Assembly: GCA_028277085.1 (NCBI GenBank)
Contig: JANQHL010000114.1
Coordinates: 1-42,893 of the forward strand
From: Flavobacteriaceae bacterium
GTDB lineage: Bacteria > Bacteroidota > Bacteroidia > Flavobacteriales > Flavobacteriaceae
Length of the DNA: 42,893 nt
Direction of reading: 5' to 3'
Shown here: piece by piece, positions 26,449-35,598 of the stretch
How the letters are laid out: every line of letters begins with the position of its first letter
Numbering within the stretch: position 1 is the first letter of the stretch
Program-made: the position numbers and the translations under genes
The notes under the pieces: model-generated
Database searches by the model: none
What the model was told of the DNA's origin: nothing
The model's input: the letters and a program-made list of their open reading frames with translations, nothing else

Positions 26449-26953
26449 AGCTACTATTCTGTTGGAAAGTTAAGACATATCTCAGCAAAAATCGGATTTC
26501 TAAAAAGAAAAAACCCAACCGAACAGGTCAAACTTGCTATGAACAAAAGTTAATGGTCAAGCAAGTAGCAATTTAGAATGTCTTACTACCCGGTGGTATT
26601 GGTCATTTGGAAGATCCTTTTTGGTTCATGCAGCAGCGGTATTGGCCAACAATCCAAGAATTAGGCAAACCAGAATAAGTAGGAACGTTTTTTCATAACA
26701 ATTTGCTTTCCTTTCGCCCTAGGACGCTTCGTTTTAAAAAAGGTCTAATACCTTCCTAATTTACTACACAATTACTTGTGACAAAACATCGTTAATAGCC
26801 TATAAGATTACTTTGTGGTAGCGCATTAATCGGTGCTGCGGGATAGCTAAACGATCAACATTTTTTTGGGAAATATCCACAAGATTTTAAAAATTCAGTG
26901 GATTCCATTCATTTGATGTGAACCATCGACATGTTTGTAATATACACCAACAG
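26449..26953. other. divergent intergenic region with a short signal-peptide-like ORF
   Basis: About 505 bases between the divergent cold-shock and sensor-kinase genes. On the minus strand, ATGAAAAAACG at 26696 is followed one base out of frame by codons for KTFLLILVCLILGLLANTAA, then Ala and a TGA at 26628-26626; the frames join only if one A is added to the A6 run. The remaining sequence shows no ORF. Both flanking promoters should lie here; ATTACTTTG near 26810 is a degenerate -7-like string. Confidence 0.4.
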
Positions 26954-29900
26954 ATGAACAATCTAAAAGAACTTCTACTACTGCTCTTAGTCGCTTTTTT
27001 TACAGGAGTTCTTTCCGCTCAATCTCCAAAGGATACCCTTACTTTTCAACATATTAGAACAGGAATGTCGCAGAGCTCAGCCACTCAAATTTTTGAAGAT
27101 AGCGAAGGATTTCTTTGGGTGGGCACACCCAACGGCCTGAATAAATTTGACGGCACCGAATTCCAGGTATTTGAAAAAAGTGAGGAGGGTAATCCAGGAT
27201 TAACAGACGGTTATGTAGAGAGTATTTATGAAGATGCTGAAGGACTACTGTATATCGGAACAAATCAAGGCTTAAATCTATATAACCGGGAAGTTAACCG
27301 CGTAAAGCCCTACCCTTTCAAAGCAAAGGGGGAATTTTTGCAAACCAAATACATCAGCGCAATTGCCCGGTCCGAGGACTTCCTATGGCTGGGCACGGAT
27401 AATAGCGGGGTGTATCGGTATCATATCAAAACAGGGGAAACCCAGCAAGTTATTTTTGATGAGATTGACAAGGGCGGTCCCAGTAATCATTTTATCGTTG
27501 CATTGTTTCCGCTGAAGTCGGATAAACTGCTTATGATTACTCAGGTTTCGGTTTACATTATTAACAATGAGCTCCAGGTAGTCTCGCAAATAGAAAAGCC
27601 ACAAGATCTCAGCAGCGCCATTCGTATTTCAGAAACAAAATATTACCTCGGTTCGCATGACGGACAGCTCATCACCCTACAAATACAACCGGATTACACC
27701 TTAGGTGCCGATCCTACTACCATATGCCCCGGCTATTCGATTTTATCACTGGCTGAAGATGAACAGGGTACGATTTGGCTGGGTAGTGAAAATGCCGGTT
27801 TGTCCTTGTACTCCCCAAAAAACAATACAGTATCGAACATAAAGGCCGATGAAAGACGACCCTATTCCATTTCAAGCAACTCTATTTGGTCCATTCATAA
27901 GTCGAAAAATGGGGTTATGTGGTTGGGTCCTTTTAAAAACGGGCTTAGTTTCTATGATCCTGAATACTACAAGTTTGTACATTATAAAACGGATCCCTTT
28001 AACGAAGCTGCGCTAAACAACAATTTGGTAAACCGTTTTCTCAATGCCGAAAAGGGTAATCTCTGGGTAGGGACGGATGGCGGAGGGTTGAACTATTGGG
28101 ACAGAGCCGCCAATACCTTTGAAGCATATTCCTTAGATAATGGAAAACTGAATACCAATGTAGTCCTCGCACTACTCAAGGATAACAAAAATCAACTTTG
28201 GATTGGCTCCTGGGCCAACGGCTTGGCGATAAAGCACCCGGAGACCCAGAACTACACGGTATGGGATCGAGATAATTCTTTTTTAGGATCCAATAACGTA
28301 ACGGATATTTTACAGGATCGCAAAGGAAGAATTTGGATTGTTACACTATTTGGTGGAGTACATGTGTATTATCCGGAAAGTGGAGCACATAAACATGTGA
28401 GTGTCCGTTCTGAAAAAGACGGTTCGGAGGTGATTACTGTAGCCCGTTTGTTAGAAGATGACCAGGGACAGATTTGGGTAGGATCGCAGACTTCCGGATT
28501 GTTTCGATTAGTGGAAAAGAATGATAAATGGGTCCCTTTGCATTACCACACGTTACATAAAAAACGATCGATCAGTAATGATTTCGTTAACACTATGATA
28601 CAGGATGCAGCCGGTACCCTTTGGGTAGGCACACAGGCAGGTTTGAATCGGTACTTGCCGGAATCGGACTCATTTGTTTCCATAACCAAAAAGGATGGGC
28701 TTATTAATGATGCCGTTAAAGGAATTATCCGTGACAATGAAGGGTTTCTATGGCTCAGCACAGGAAAAGGAATAGTCCGGTACAATCCCACTGACGGTAA
28801 CTTTGTAAACTACGATAGCGATGACGGGCTCCAGGGAAATGAGTTTAACGCAGCAGCGTTTTACCAAACCGAAGCGGGGGAACTGCTTTTTGGAGGTAGT
28901 AATGGCTTTAATATTTTTACACCTTCTTCCGTAAAGAAAAGACAAGATATTCCGAAAATCTATATTTCTGGTTTACAGCTTTTCAATCAGCCCATAACAC
29001 CGGAGGATACCTCAGGAGTACTCAAACGTGACATTAGTCAGACAGATACTTTAGTTCTAGCCTACAACCAGGATGTGGTAAATTTTGAGTTTCACGCCCT
29101 TACCTACCGTCATCCCGAACGGGTGAATTTTGCCTATTTTTTAGAAGGGTTTGAAGCGGAATGGAATTACGTTGGAAATGATGCACATGCCACCTATACC
29201 AATCTTAATCCCGGAGACTACACGCTACGGATAAAATCTACGAACTCTGACGGGGTTTGGGTGGACAATGAAACCCAGCTTTACATTAAAATAACCCCAC
29301 CGTACTGGAAAACCTGGTGGTTTAGAGCATTGATAATTACAGCAGGAATACTGTTCATTTATTTACTGTATTATTTGAGAATACGGAATTTAAAACGATA
29401 TCAGACACGATTGGAACAGCAAATTGACCAACGCACCTCAGAATTACAGTTGAAACACCAGAAATTGATAAACGCAGCAGACAAACTCACTGAGCGAAAT
29501 GAAGAAATACAGCGCTTCGCATTTGCCGTCTCACACGACTTAAAAAGTCCTCTAAATAGTATTAAAGGCATCGCTAGTCTAATTCCAATGGAAATAGACC
29601 TAAATACCTATCCCGATATGGCGGAGTACGTTAAGTACATTGATGAGACTTGCGACACTATGAACACCTTAATCACCGATATCACCAAAATTGCCAAATT
29701 GGGTAAGATCGAGAACAAAATGGAATTGCTCAATACCAACGAAATTGTGGAAATGGCTGGTAATCTGGTACAAGGTAGACTTAGCGCTTCTAACGCCAAA
29801 CTCTACATTGACAAAGACCTTCCGGAAATTATAGGCGATAAAAACCGTATTCTCCAGGTGTTTGAAAATCTCCTCGATAACGCCACAAAATATATGGGTG

Positions 29901-30223
29901 ACCAGGAAGACCCCTTGATCCGAGTGGAGGCCAAAACACAGGGAAGCGAAAATCAATTTCTGGTCATCGATAATGGCTCCGGATTGGATGAAATCGCCCT
30001 GGAAAAATTGTTTACCCCTTTTGAACGCTTTGACGGCAGCGTAGAAGGTTCAGGTCTTGGGCTATATATGGTAAAAAAGATTGTAGAATCGCATCAGGGC
30101 GATATTACTGCGGCATCCGAAGGCAAAGGAAAGGGAACAACCTTTATAGTTAGCTTTCCATCAGTCGAAAAGTCAGCAACACAATTTGCGACCAAAAAGG
30201 AGTCCAAACGGTTGCGCTCCTAA
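26954..30223 (+). CDS. HTCS-like sensor histidine kinase (Reg_prop/Y_Y_Y) without receiver or HTH
   Basis: A 1089-residue protein. The preferred start at 26954 gives a good signal peptide (MNNLKELLLLLLVAFFTGV, cleavage after LSAQ); an ATG at 26918 would add 12 residues. The periplasmic part is two seven-bladed propellers of Reg_prop repeats such as GFLWVGTPNGLNKFD and LWVGTDGGGLNYWD (to about 705), then a Y_Y_Y domain (about 710-785). One membrane helix (about 790-810) leads to a coiled linker, HisKA with His861 (VSHDLKSPLNS) and HATPase (GSGLGLYMVKK). Classical HTCS proteins of polysaccharide loci continue into receiver and AraC domains; this one stops after HATPase. It must act through a separate regulator, none of which is adjacent. 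Confidence 0.92.
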   Translation: MNNLKELLLLLLVAFFTGVLSAQSPKDTLTFQHIRTGMSQSSATQIFEDSEGFLWVGTPNGLNKFDGTEFQVFEKSEEGNPGLTDGYVESIYEDAEGLLYIGTNQGLNLYNREVNRVKPYPFKAKGEFLQTKYISAIARSEDFLWLGTDNSGVYRYHIKTGETQQVIFDEIDKGGPSNHFIVALFPLKSDKLLMITQVSVYIINNELQVVSQIEKPQDLSSAIRISETKYYLGSHDGQLITLQIQPDYTLGADPTTICPGYSILSLAEDEQGTIWLGSENAGLSLYSPKNNTVSNIKADERRPYSISSNSIWSIHKSKNGVMWLGPFKNGLSFYDPEYYKFVHYKTDPFNEAALNNNLVNRFLNAEKGNLWVGTDGGGLNYWDRAANTFEAYSLDNGKLNTNVVLALLKDNKNQLWIGSWANGLAIKHPETQNYTVWDRDNSFLGSNNVTDILQDRKGRIWIVTLFGGVHVYYPESGAHKHVSVRSEKDGSEVITVARLLEDDQGQIWVGSQTSGLFRLVEKNDKWVPLHYHTLHKKRSISNDFVNTMIQDAAGTLWVGTQAGLNRYLPESDSFVSITKKDGLINDAVKGIIRDNEGFLWLSTGKGIVRYNPTDGNFVNYDSDDGLQGNEFNAAAFYQTEAGELLFGGSNGFNIFTPSSVKKRQDIPKIYISGLQLFNQPITPEDTSGVLKRDISQTDTLVLAYNQDVVNFEFHALTYRHPERVNFAYFLEGFEAEWNYVGNDAHATYTNLNPGDYTLRIKSTNSDGVWVDNETQLYIKITPPYWKTWWFRALIITAGILFIYLLYYLRIRNLKRYQTRLEQQIDQRTSELQLKHQKLINAADKLTERNEEIQRFAFAVSHDLKSPLNSIKGIASLIPMEIDLNTYPDMAEYVKYIDETCDTMNTLITDITKIAKLGKIENKMELLNTNEIVEMAGNLVQGRLSASNAKLYIDKDLPEIIGDKNRILQVFENLLDNATKYMGDQEDPLIRVEAKTQGSENQFLVIDNGSGLDEIALEKLFTPFERFDGSVEGSGLGLYMVKKIVESHQGDITAASEGKGKGTTFIVSFPSVEKSATQFATKKESKRLRS

Positions 30224-30309
30224 TTACTGTGGTAGTATTGGGGACGTGACTTCCGATGTCAAATGCCCCGACCAAAAATTGGGGTTATCTTTATACAAAT
30301 TGCATCGTT

Positions 30310-31140
30310 ATGGAAATCCGCGCTTTTACCCTGCTAATGGGCTCACTTTTATTTGGCTTTTTGGGAATGTATGCCCAGGATACCCGTTTTGATAGCTCCA
30401 GGGATTTGTTGTTAGCGCAATTTGATTGTAAAACTGATGTTGATGATCTGCACACAGTGGCTGCATTGGCAACTATCTTACGCCATCCGAAGTACCAGAA
30501 CATCAACTACCATGCGGTAGCAGGTGCATATGGAATTCAAGAGGGGTTTTATGTCCCTCCCAATGAACTGTTTCAGCTGGCTTTTGGTGCCCGTTGGTCT
30601 GATGCGCACAACCAAGGGAATATGGCGATGCAGGAAGTCCTGACACTTGTGGAAAAAGCGATAGAACAGGGCGGAAATATCTGGGTAGCAGAGGCCGGTC
30701 AATCTGATTTTTCTGCACGATGGATTCGTGCGTTATTGGCGCTTCGCCCTGAATTAAATACGAAGCAACGCATTCACATCGTACAGCATAGCGATTGGAA
30801 CGAAGAGGTGACCGCTTCGGAAAACCTGGAGTTTGTTAAGAAAGTGACAGACTATAGAAAGATTCCGGATGGAAATGTAGTAGGAAACGGTACTCCTGGC
30901 TTTCGTTCCGATGAAATCATTGACTGGAGAAAATACATTGAAGACACCAAACTCATAGCGATTTGGGAAACCGCTTTGCGTATTGGGAACCAGTACAATG
31001 GAAAAGAAGGTCGTTATCTAAACACCTCAATCGCAAATGGGGGCCTGGATTTTTCCGACTTGTCTGAAACCTGTTATCTGCTGCATCTGGATACTATAAA
31101 GGATGCTAATGCCTTTTTTGCCTTTTTTACAGACCAATAA
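30310..31140 (+). CDS. secreted nucleoside hydrolase-like protein
   Basis: A 276-residue protein from the ATG at 30310, which places a signal peptide (FTLLMGSLLFGFLGMYAQ) at the true N-terminus; an ATG at 30256 adds 18 unlikely residues. The opening FDCKTDVDDLHTVAALATIL resembles the N-terminal Asp cluster of nucleoside hydrolases (DxDxxxDD), which binds calcium and ribose, and IWVAEAGQSDFSARWIRAL resembles the later conserved block of the family. The second Asp of the cluster is not in the canonical position, so activity on nucleosides is uncertain. It lies 86 bases after the sensor kinase; co-transcription is possible. It ends 13 bases before the convergent S41 peptidase. Confidence 0.65.
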   Translation: MEIRAFTLLMGSLLFGFLGMYAQDTRFDSSRDLLLAQFDCKTDVDDLHTVAALATILRHPKYQNINYHAVAGAYGIQEGFYVPPNELFQLAFGARWSDAHNQGNMAMQEVLTLVEKAIEQGGNIWVAEAGQSDFSARWIRALLALRPELNTKQRIHIVQHSDWNEEVTASENLEFVKKVTDYRKIPDGNVVGNGTPGFRSDEIIDWRKYIEDTKLIAIWETALRIGNQYNGKEGRYLNTSIANGGLDFSDLSETCYLLHLDTIKDANAFFAFFTDQ

Positions 31141-31153
31141 AATAATGCGGTTA

Positions 31154-32791
31154 CTATTTCTTAATTGTTTCCAGTTTTTCCCGGGCGTATTGCTTATAAA
31201 TGTCCTTAGTGTCCAACGCAACCACTTTGGCATAGGTTTTTATAGCCTCTTCCATATTACCGGCCTTCTCGTAGGCCTCTCCCAGCGCATACCAACCGTA
31301 AGCTGATTCTGGGAAGAGATTGGCATTGAGTTGGAATACATAAATGGCTTCCTGGGTTTGATCGGAATCCAACAACCGAAACCCAGCTCTGGTAAACTCT
31401 TCTTCAAATGGAAAAGCGGCGTACAGCGGATCACCGACCAGACGTTTTGCTTCACTTTCCAAAAGCTCAAATTTCTTTTCCATAAATAGCCCGCTAAGAT
31501 ATCCCGAGGGGTCTTGAATATATCCCTCCCCATTAAAAGTTAATGCCTTTTCTAAAACAGGATCTTTATTGGCCTGGTAGTCTTCAAAATTTGAGGCAAC
31601 CAGGATATCGGGTTGGGTATGCGGTCCATTCTCCCATTGTGGTAAGTCCTGCCACCAGGCGAATGACAGATATACCGGCATTTTACTGTTGGGCAACACT
31701 ACTTTCTTATTATCCCCATAAAAGTTGATATTCTCCGCAGTAGGTTCTCCAATAAAGATGGCGTTAGTATAATTAGTGAGTTCGTTAACCAGGTTTTGAC
31801 AGGCAGAAAAGGTCCTCCTTCCAATGATGACATAGAGCTTTCCTGTCTGATTGATCTCACGATTTTCAATGATCCCGGTAATTACTTGTTTGTTCTTGTA
31901 ATTATTACCTCCTCCGTTGAGCCGAACGTCCAGGATCATCCGTTCCACCTCATTGTTTTCGAGAAATTCAAATACCCGGGCATAAAAAGCAGCAACAGTT
32001 TCAGAAGGATCATCAAATACCTGGCTATATCGGATGTACAGGGCTTTGGCATCTGGCAGGAATTCGTAATAATAGTGTTTGTCTAAATTTTTTAAATATC
32101 GCGGTGAATTGTAAAGGTCTCTTGCACTTTCCCATTCAGAATCTGGCTTTACCTCTCCATATTGCAAAGGAAAATCCATATTTGATGTTGCAATAACACT
32201 CCTGGAGAAGCGCTTCCCCTCTTTTTCTACTGTTATTTCCAATTCCTTTTTTACACTCTCCACAACTCCCTGGGCCTGCAATACTTCCGGTAGTAAAGCC
32301 ATGTTTATACCATGGGCTTTGAAAAATTGTTCATTTTCTACAGGAACAACGGGGTACACCGCCTTTAGTACCTCTCCAATTGGCTGCCCTTCAATTTCCA
32401 AAAGTTCTGCTCCTATTACACCCTCATATTCCTTGTGCCCACCCGTGATGTATATGCCATCGGTGAACTGATACAATTGTAAGGGAAGTTTATGAAAGGT
32501 AGCAGGGCTGTCGCTCAACCGCATACGGGTATGCCCATATTGAAAAAGTGCAATGATCTTTGCAAATCCAACAACAATTTCATGCTGTGCCATATTGGGA
32601 ATAGCTTCATAGAATTTGGTGACCGCAGCATCAAAATCGCTTGATGTTACTTTCTTAAAAAGAAAAGGATATTCTTCATGCACTGTTTTTTGGAGAAACG
32701 TCAGGTCGTTTTGCCATTGGATGGTGGTGATCTCCTGGGATGTTAACGGTAGTCCGCAAAGGCAGACCAACATAAAAAGCAAAAATCTCAT
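31154..32791 (-). CDS. secreted S41-family serine peptidase with TPR tail
   Basis: A 545-residue protein with a signal peptide (LLFMLVCLCGLPLTSQ). The S41 fold shows ILDVRLNGGGN (286-296) and the nucleophile region IIGRRTFSACQ with Ser329. The N-terminal segment (about 25-110) resembles the S41 helical lead-in and 100-200 a PDZ-like part. Residues 470-545 contain tetratricopeptide repeats (AYGWYALGEAYEKAGNMEEAIKTYAKV). The usual catalytic Lys was not confidently located. It probably cleaves periplasmic proteins or exported peptides; the substrate is unknown. Convergent with the nucleoside hydrolase-like gene, with no room for separate terminators. Confidence 0.87.
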   Translation of the reverse strand: MRFLLFMLVCLCGLPLTSQEITTIQWQNDLTFLQKTVHEEYPFLFKKVTSSDFDAAVTKFYEAIPNMAQHEIVVGFAKIIALFQYGHTRMRLSDSPATFHKLPLQLYQFTDGIYITGGHKEYEGVIGAELLEIEGQPIGEVLKAVYPVVPVENEQFFKAHGINMALLPEVLQAQGVVESVKKELEITVEKEGKRFSRSVIATSNMDFPLQYGEVKPDSEWESARDLYNSPRYLKNLDKHYYYEFLPDAKALYIRYSQVFDDPSETVAAFYARVFEFLENNEVERMILDVRLNGGGNNYKNKQVITGIIENREINQTGKLYVIIGRRTFSACQNLVNELTNYTNAIFIGEPTAENINFYGDNKKVVLPNSKMPVYLSFAWWQDLPQWENGPHTQPDILVASNFEDYQANKDPVLEKALTFNGEGYIQDPSGYLSGLFMEKKFELLESEAKRLVGDPLYAAFPFEEEFTRAGFRLLDSDQTQEAIYVFQLNANLFPESAYGWYALGEAYEKAGNMEEAIKTYAKVVALDTKDIYKQYAREKLETIKK

Positions 32792-32934
32792 AGTTTTTGG
32801 AAGGTTGATATTATCTACTAACCGAAACGATTTAAAAGGTACACAATTATCCTCTTAAAAGTGATCACTACAGCAGTAGTTACCAACAATTGTCGCCCGA
32901 GGAAAGTTGGAAGGATATTACGAAAAGCCGTGTG

Positions 32935-33696
32935 TCAGCGCACTAACAATACGTTTGTCTTTAATTTATAAAGCATTTTTTTGGGGAAACGGGTCTCCAT
33001 CCCTTTAGGAATACAAAAAAGCTGGGTATTGGTTTTTGCGGTGTATTCCACAAGGTTGTCTATAGCGTTGCTGCCATTGGAAAAAACAAAATGATTTTGC
33101 TCTCGTTCTGAAGCGGTACTCGCCCCATCTTCGATACTGAAATAGCGTATCTGTTCCGAATTTTGATGAAATAGTGATTCCAAAATACCCAATTCTGTTC
33201 CGGTTTCCCCCTTTAGTACCCCAAGGGAGAGTTTTTCCGAGCCGGGAATGGGTTGAGAAGCGTCGACGATCAATACGGATGCCGTACTATTGGCGCTAAG
33301 TACCGCATCGGTTATGCGCCCTCCAAGTATTCCACCAAGTTTTCTGTAACGTTTTCCAAGCACTACGATGTCAGGATGGTTCTTAGCGATTGCTTCCACC
33401 ACGTTGCTTTTAACATTTCCATAGAACAGCTCGTATTTAGCGCCTGGTGCATATTCCCGTATAAGTGCTTCCAGACGACTTTGCGTTGTTCGGAAATCCT
33501 GAAAGAGCTCCTTCTTCGCAGAAAACTGATTTTCCTGTTTTATTACAGAAAGCGGCGCTTTGACGCATACCGCTTTTAGTGTACCTTCTAGTTGTTTTGT
33601 AATTGCATTGGCGGCAGTGATTACGTTGATCGCTTGCTGACTCATGTCTACAAAAGCAAGAATGGTCTTAGGGGAAGGGTTGGTAGGTTGTCCCAT
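32935..33696 (-). CDS. two-domain universal stress protein (UspA family)
   Basis: A 253-residue protein with two UspA-like halves. The first (about 11-145) is well formed and ends with the ATP-binding region HPDIVVLGKRYRKLGG followed by GRITDAVLSANSTASVLIVD, close to the G-2x-G-9x-G(S/T) pattern. The second half is degenerate and lacks the glycine-rich loop. Such tandem Usp proteins are typical in Flavobacteriia and respond to stress, but the biochemical role is not defined. It is cytoplasmic and monocistronic. Confidence 0.85.
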   Translation of the reverse strand: MGQPTNPSPKTILAFVDMSQQAINVITAANAITKQLEGTLKAVCVKAPLSVIKQENQFSAKKELFQDFRTTQSRLEALIREYAPGAKYELFYGNVKSNVVEAIAKNHPDIVVLGKRYRKLGGILGGRITDAVLSANSTASVLIVDASQPIPGSEKLSLGVLKGETGTELGILESLFHQNSEQIRYFSIEDGASTASEREQNHFVFSNGSNAIDNLVEYTAKTNTQLFCIPKGMETRFPKKMLYKLKTNVLLVR

Positions 33697-33849
33697 AATT
33701 CTAAAGAAAATCGGTTAAACAATTGACGGAAGCTACAAAACCCGCTTCCTGTTTTGTTCATCTGCTGACAAGTTCTTTAAAATAAGCAGAAAATTTGCAG
33801 ACTAAAGATCCCTTTAACCTTTTGTTATGAGGATTTATGGGGTTGAGGG

Positions 33850-34731
33850 TTATTTGTCTGAGCTTTTGTTCACCACAATCAGTTCGTCATCTTCCCAGAG
33901 TCCACTAGCTACGACATCTCCTTTTTTACCGTAGAACACGCCTTCTCCCGTACGTTCGTCATTTTCCCAAAGCCCAACAAATTTTTCGCCATTGGGCCAA
34001 TAGTAGGTTCCTTCTCCGTTGCGTTTGTCATTGCGATATGCCCCAACGTAGTACTGCCCATCCGGCCAATAGAAGCTCCCCTGTCCATGTCGACGGTTAT
34101 CCTTCCATTCGCCTTCGTATCGGCTTCCGGTGCTTAATATCGCAACTCCGTATCCATTCGCTTTTCCATCTTTTACTTGGCCTACATAGTGCAGTTGACT
34201 GCCTTTACTGGTCCTAAAAGTCAAGTACTCCCCTGAAGCTTTTTGTTGTAACTGGCGCTGTGCCCTGGCCAATTTTACTTTGGTCTTTTCCAGTGCAAAA
34301 CCTATGGAATCTAACTGTTGGAGCGTTCTATTATTGGTATCGTCTAAATCTGACAATTCCAGCGAGTCTTGGGGAGAAGCCGCCTCCGCGGCTTTTAATG
34401 ACAGCGTATTCTCATAATGTAGGCGTTGTAACTTTTTGGTAAGCGCCATACGTAATTCAATACTCATGTAATTATCTTCAATAGGTTGTTGATCCAGCTG
34501 ATCGTTATAGGCGAGTAGCGCATCCTGGTAGTTCTCACCAACCACCAACATCGAGTCAATTTGCAACAACCGTTCTTGCTGTATACGCTGCTGCTCCAAA
34601 GCTATTTTCTCCTTTTCTATCTCATCCAAACGTCGTTCCAACTGCCTATTCCGAATAAAATAATAGGAAGCAGCGGCAAAAGTGAGAATCACAATGAGGT
34701 AAAGATATCGCGTCTGTCTGGTGCTCTTCAT
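33850..34731 (-). CDS. membrane-anchored MORN-repeat protein with coiled coil
   Basis: A 293-residue protein. A single N-terminal membrane helix (about residues 8-25) is followed by a coiled coil (about 27-60, rich in Glu, Gln and Arg) and a helical linker. The C-terminal third (about 175-285) carries four MORN units spaced about 23 residues, for instance YEGEWKDNRRHGQGSFYWPDG, split as YEGEWKDNRRHGQG and YYVGAYRNDKRNGEG. MORN repeats often bind lipid or scaffold proteins. It is the third gene of an apparent operon with 34768 and 35599 genes (36-base gap). Function is inferred only from architecture. Confidence 0.88.
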   Translation of the reverse strand: MKSTRQTRYLYLIVILTFAAASYYFIRNRQLERRLDEIEKEKIALEQQRIQQERLLQIDSMLVVGENYQDALLAYNDQLDQQPIEDNYMSIELRMALTKKLQRLHYENTLSLKAAEAASPQDSLELSDLDDTNNRTLQQLDSIGFALEKTKVKLARAQRQLQQKASGEYLTFRTSKGSQLHYVGQVKDGKANGYGVAILSTGSRYEGEWKDNRRHGQGSFYWPDGQYYVGAYRNDKRNGEGTYYWPNGEKFVGLWENDERTGEGVFYGKKGDVVASGLWEDDELIVVNKSSDK

Positions 34732-34767
34732 AGGTTAGTTTTATCAGAAACCAAGAGATATACGTGT

Positions 34768-35595
34768 CTAATCGGTAAAATGGATCGCGGGAAGCTTATC
34801 TTTTACCTTTCTTATGTCTGGAGAGAAGTAAACATGGAATCGTATGGTCCAGTTTTGATTGAAATTTCCTGCATTTTGGAGCGTTTGCCCTTGCGAATAC
34901 ATTAAACCAGCTGCAATCTGTAAACGAGGATTTAAAATATACCCCAGGGTGGTAGTTAGTCGGAGGTCTTCCATGACGCTTCCTACGACTTCCTTTCCGC
35001 TTTGCATGATCAATTCCGCTTCCGGAGATACATACATTGTACCGGGTTCCAGTTTGGTGCTATTCAACGGAACCTTTGCCCGTAGCATGTAACGCCAGCG
35101 ATTTCGAAATATGAAGTCACTTTCCTCAGCAAATCCCCTAGTCCATCTGTGCTCGATCCGAATCCTATGGTAGATCATGGCCGAGTATAGCGGCATCGCA
35201 AATTGATACTGGTGCCAAATCCGCCATTCCGGGACTACATTTTGATCTTCCGAGGATTCATCTGTGTTAAAATTCACCCGTAACACCCCACCTAAGCTAA
35301 AGTTGATGTTTTTGGAGTAGATGTAGCCGATAGCATGCCGGTTATAGATCTGCCCTATTTGACCAATAAATGGGGTTGCCTCGGTTTCCTCAAACCGAAA
35401 ATGGGTCTGTGCATCCCAAAATAACCGAGGTGAAATCCGAATAAGGCCGTATGTATTGAACCAAACTCTGGTTTTAGGGTCTTTGAAAGTGGATTCCTCA
35501 GGTAATACCTCCCCTTCCTGAGCCTGAGCGACCCAAGAAACCAAAAGGGTAAATAACATCACAAAACAAAGGGAGCGATAGTTGTGTTGTTTCAT
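34768..35595 (-). CDS. DUF2490 outer-membrane beta-barrel-like protein
   Basis: A 275-residue protein with signal peptide (LCFVMLFTLLVSWVAQA) and a DUF2490 domain, recognisable from WFNTYGLIRISPRLFWDAQTHF, split as WFNTYGLIRISPRLFW, and paired amphipathic strands with R-x-R-x-E-x-R patterns (YHRIRIEHRW). The C-terminal residues contain alternate aromatic positions typical of a barrel, though the protein does not end in Phe. Probably an outer-membrane protein of unknown role. Four bases separate it from the upstream 35599 gene, so the two are translationally close. Confidence 0.8.
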   Translation of the reverse strand: MKQHNYRSLCFVMLFTLLVSWVAQAQEGEVLPEESTFKDPKTRVWFNTYGLIRISPRLFWDAQTHFRFEETEATPFIGQIGQIYNRHAIGYIYSKNINFSLGGVLRVNFNTDESSEDQNVVPEWRIWHQYQFAMPLYSAMIYHRIRIEHRWTRGFAEESDFIFRNRWRYMLRAKVPLNSTKLEPGTMYVSPEAELIMQSGKEVVGSVMEDLRLTTTLGYILNPRLQIAAGLMYSQGQTLQNAGNFNQNWTIRFHVYFSPDIRKVKDKLPAIHFTD

Positions 35596-35598
35596 CCT

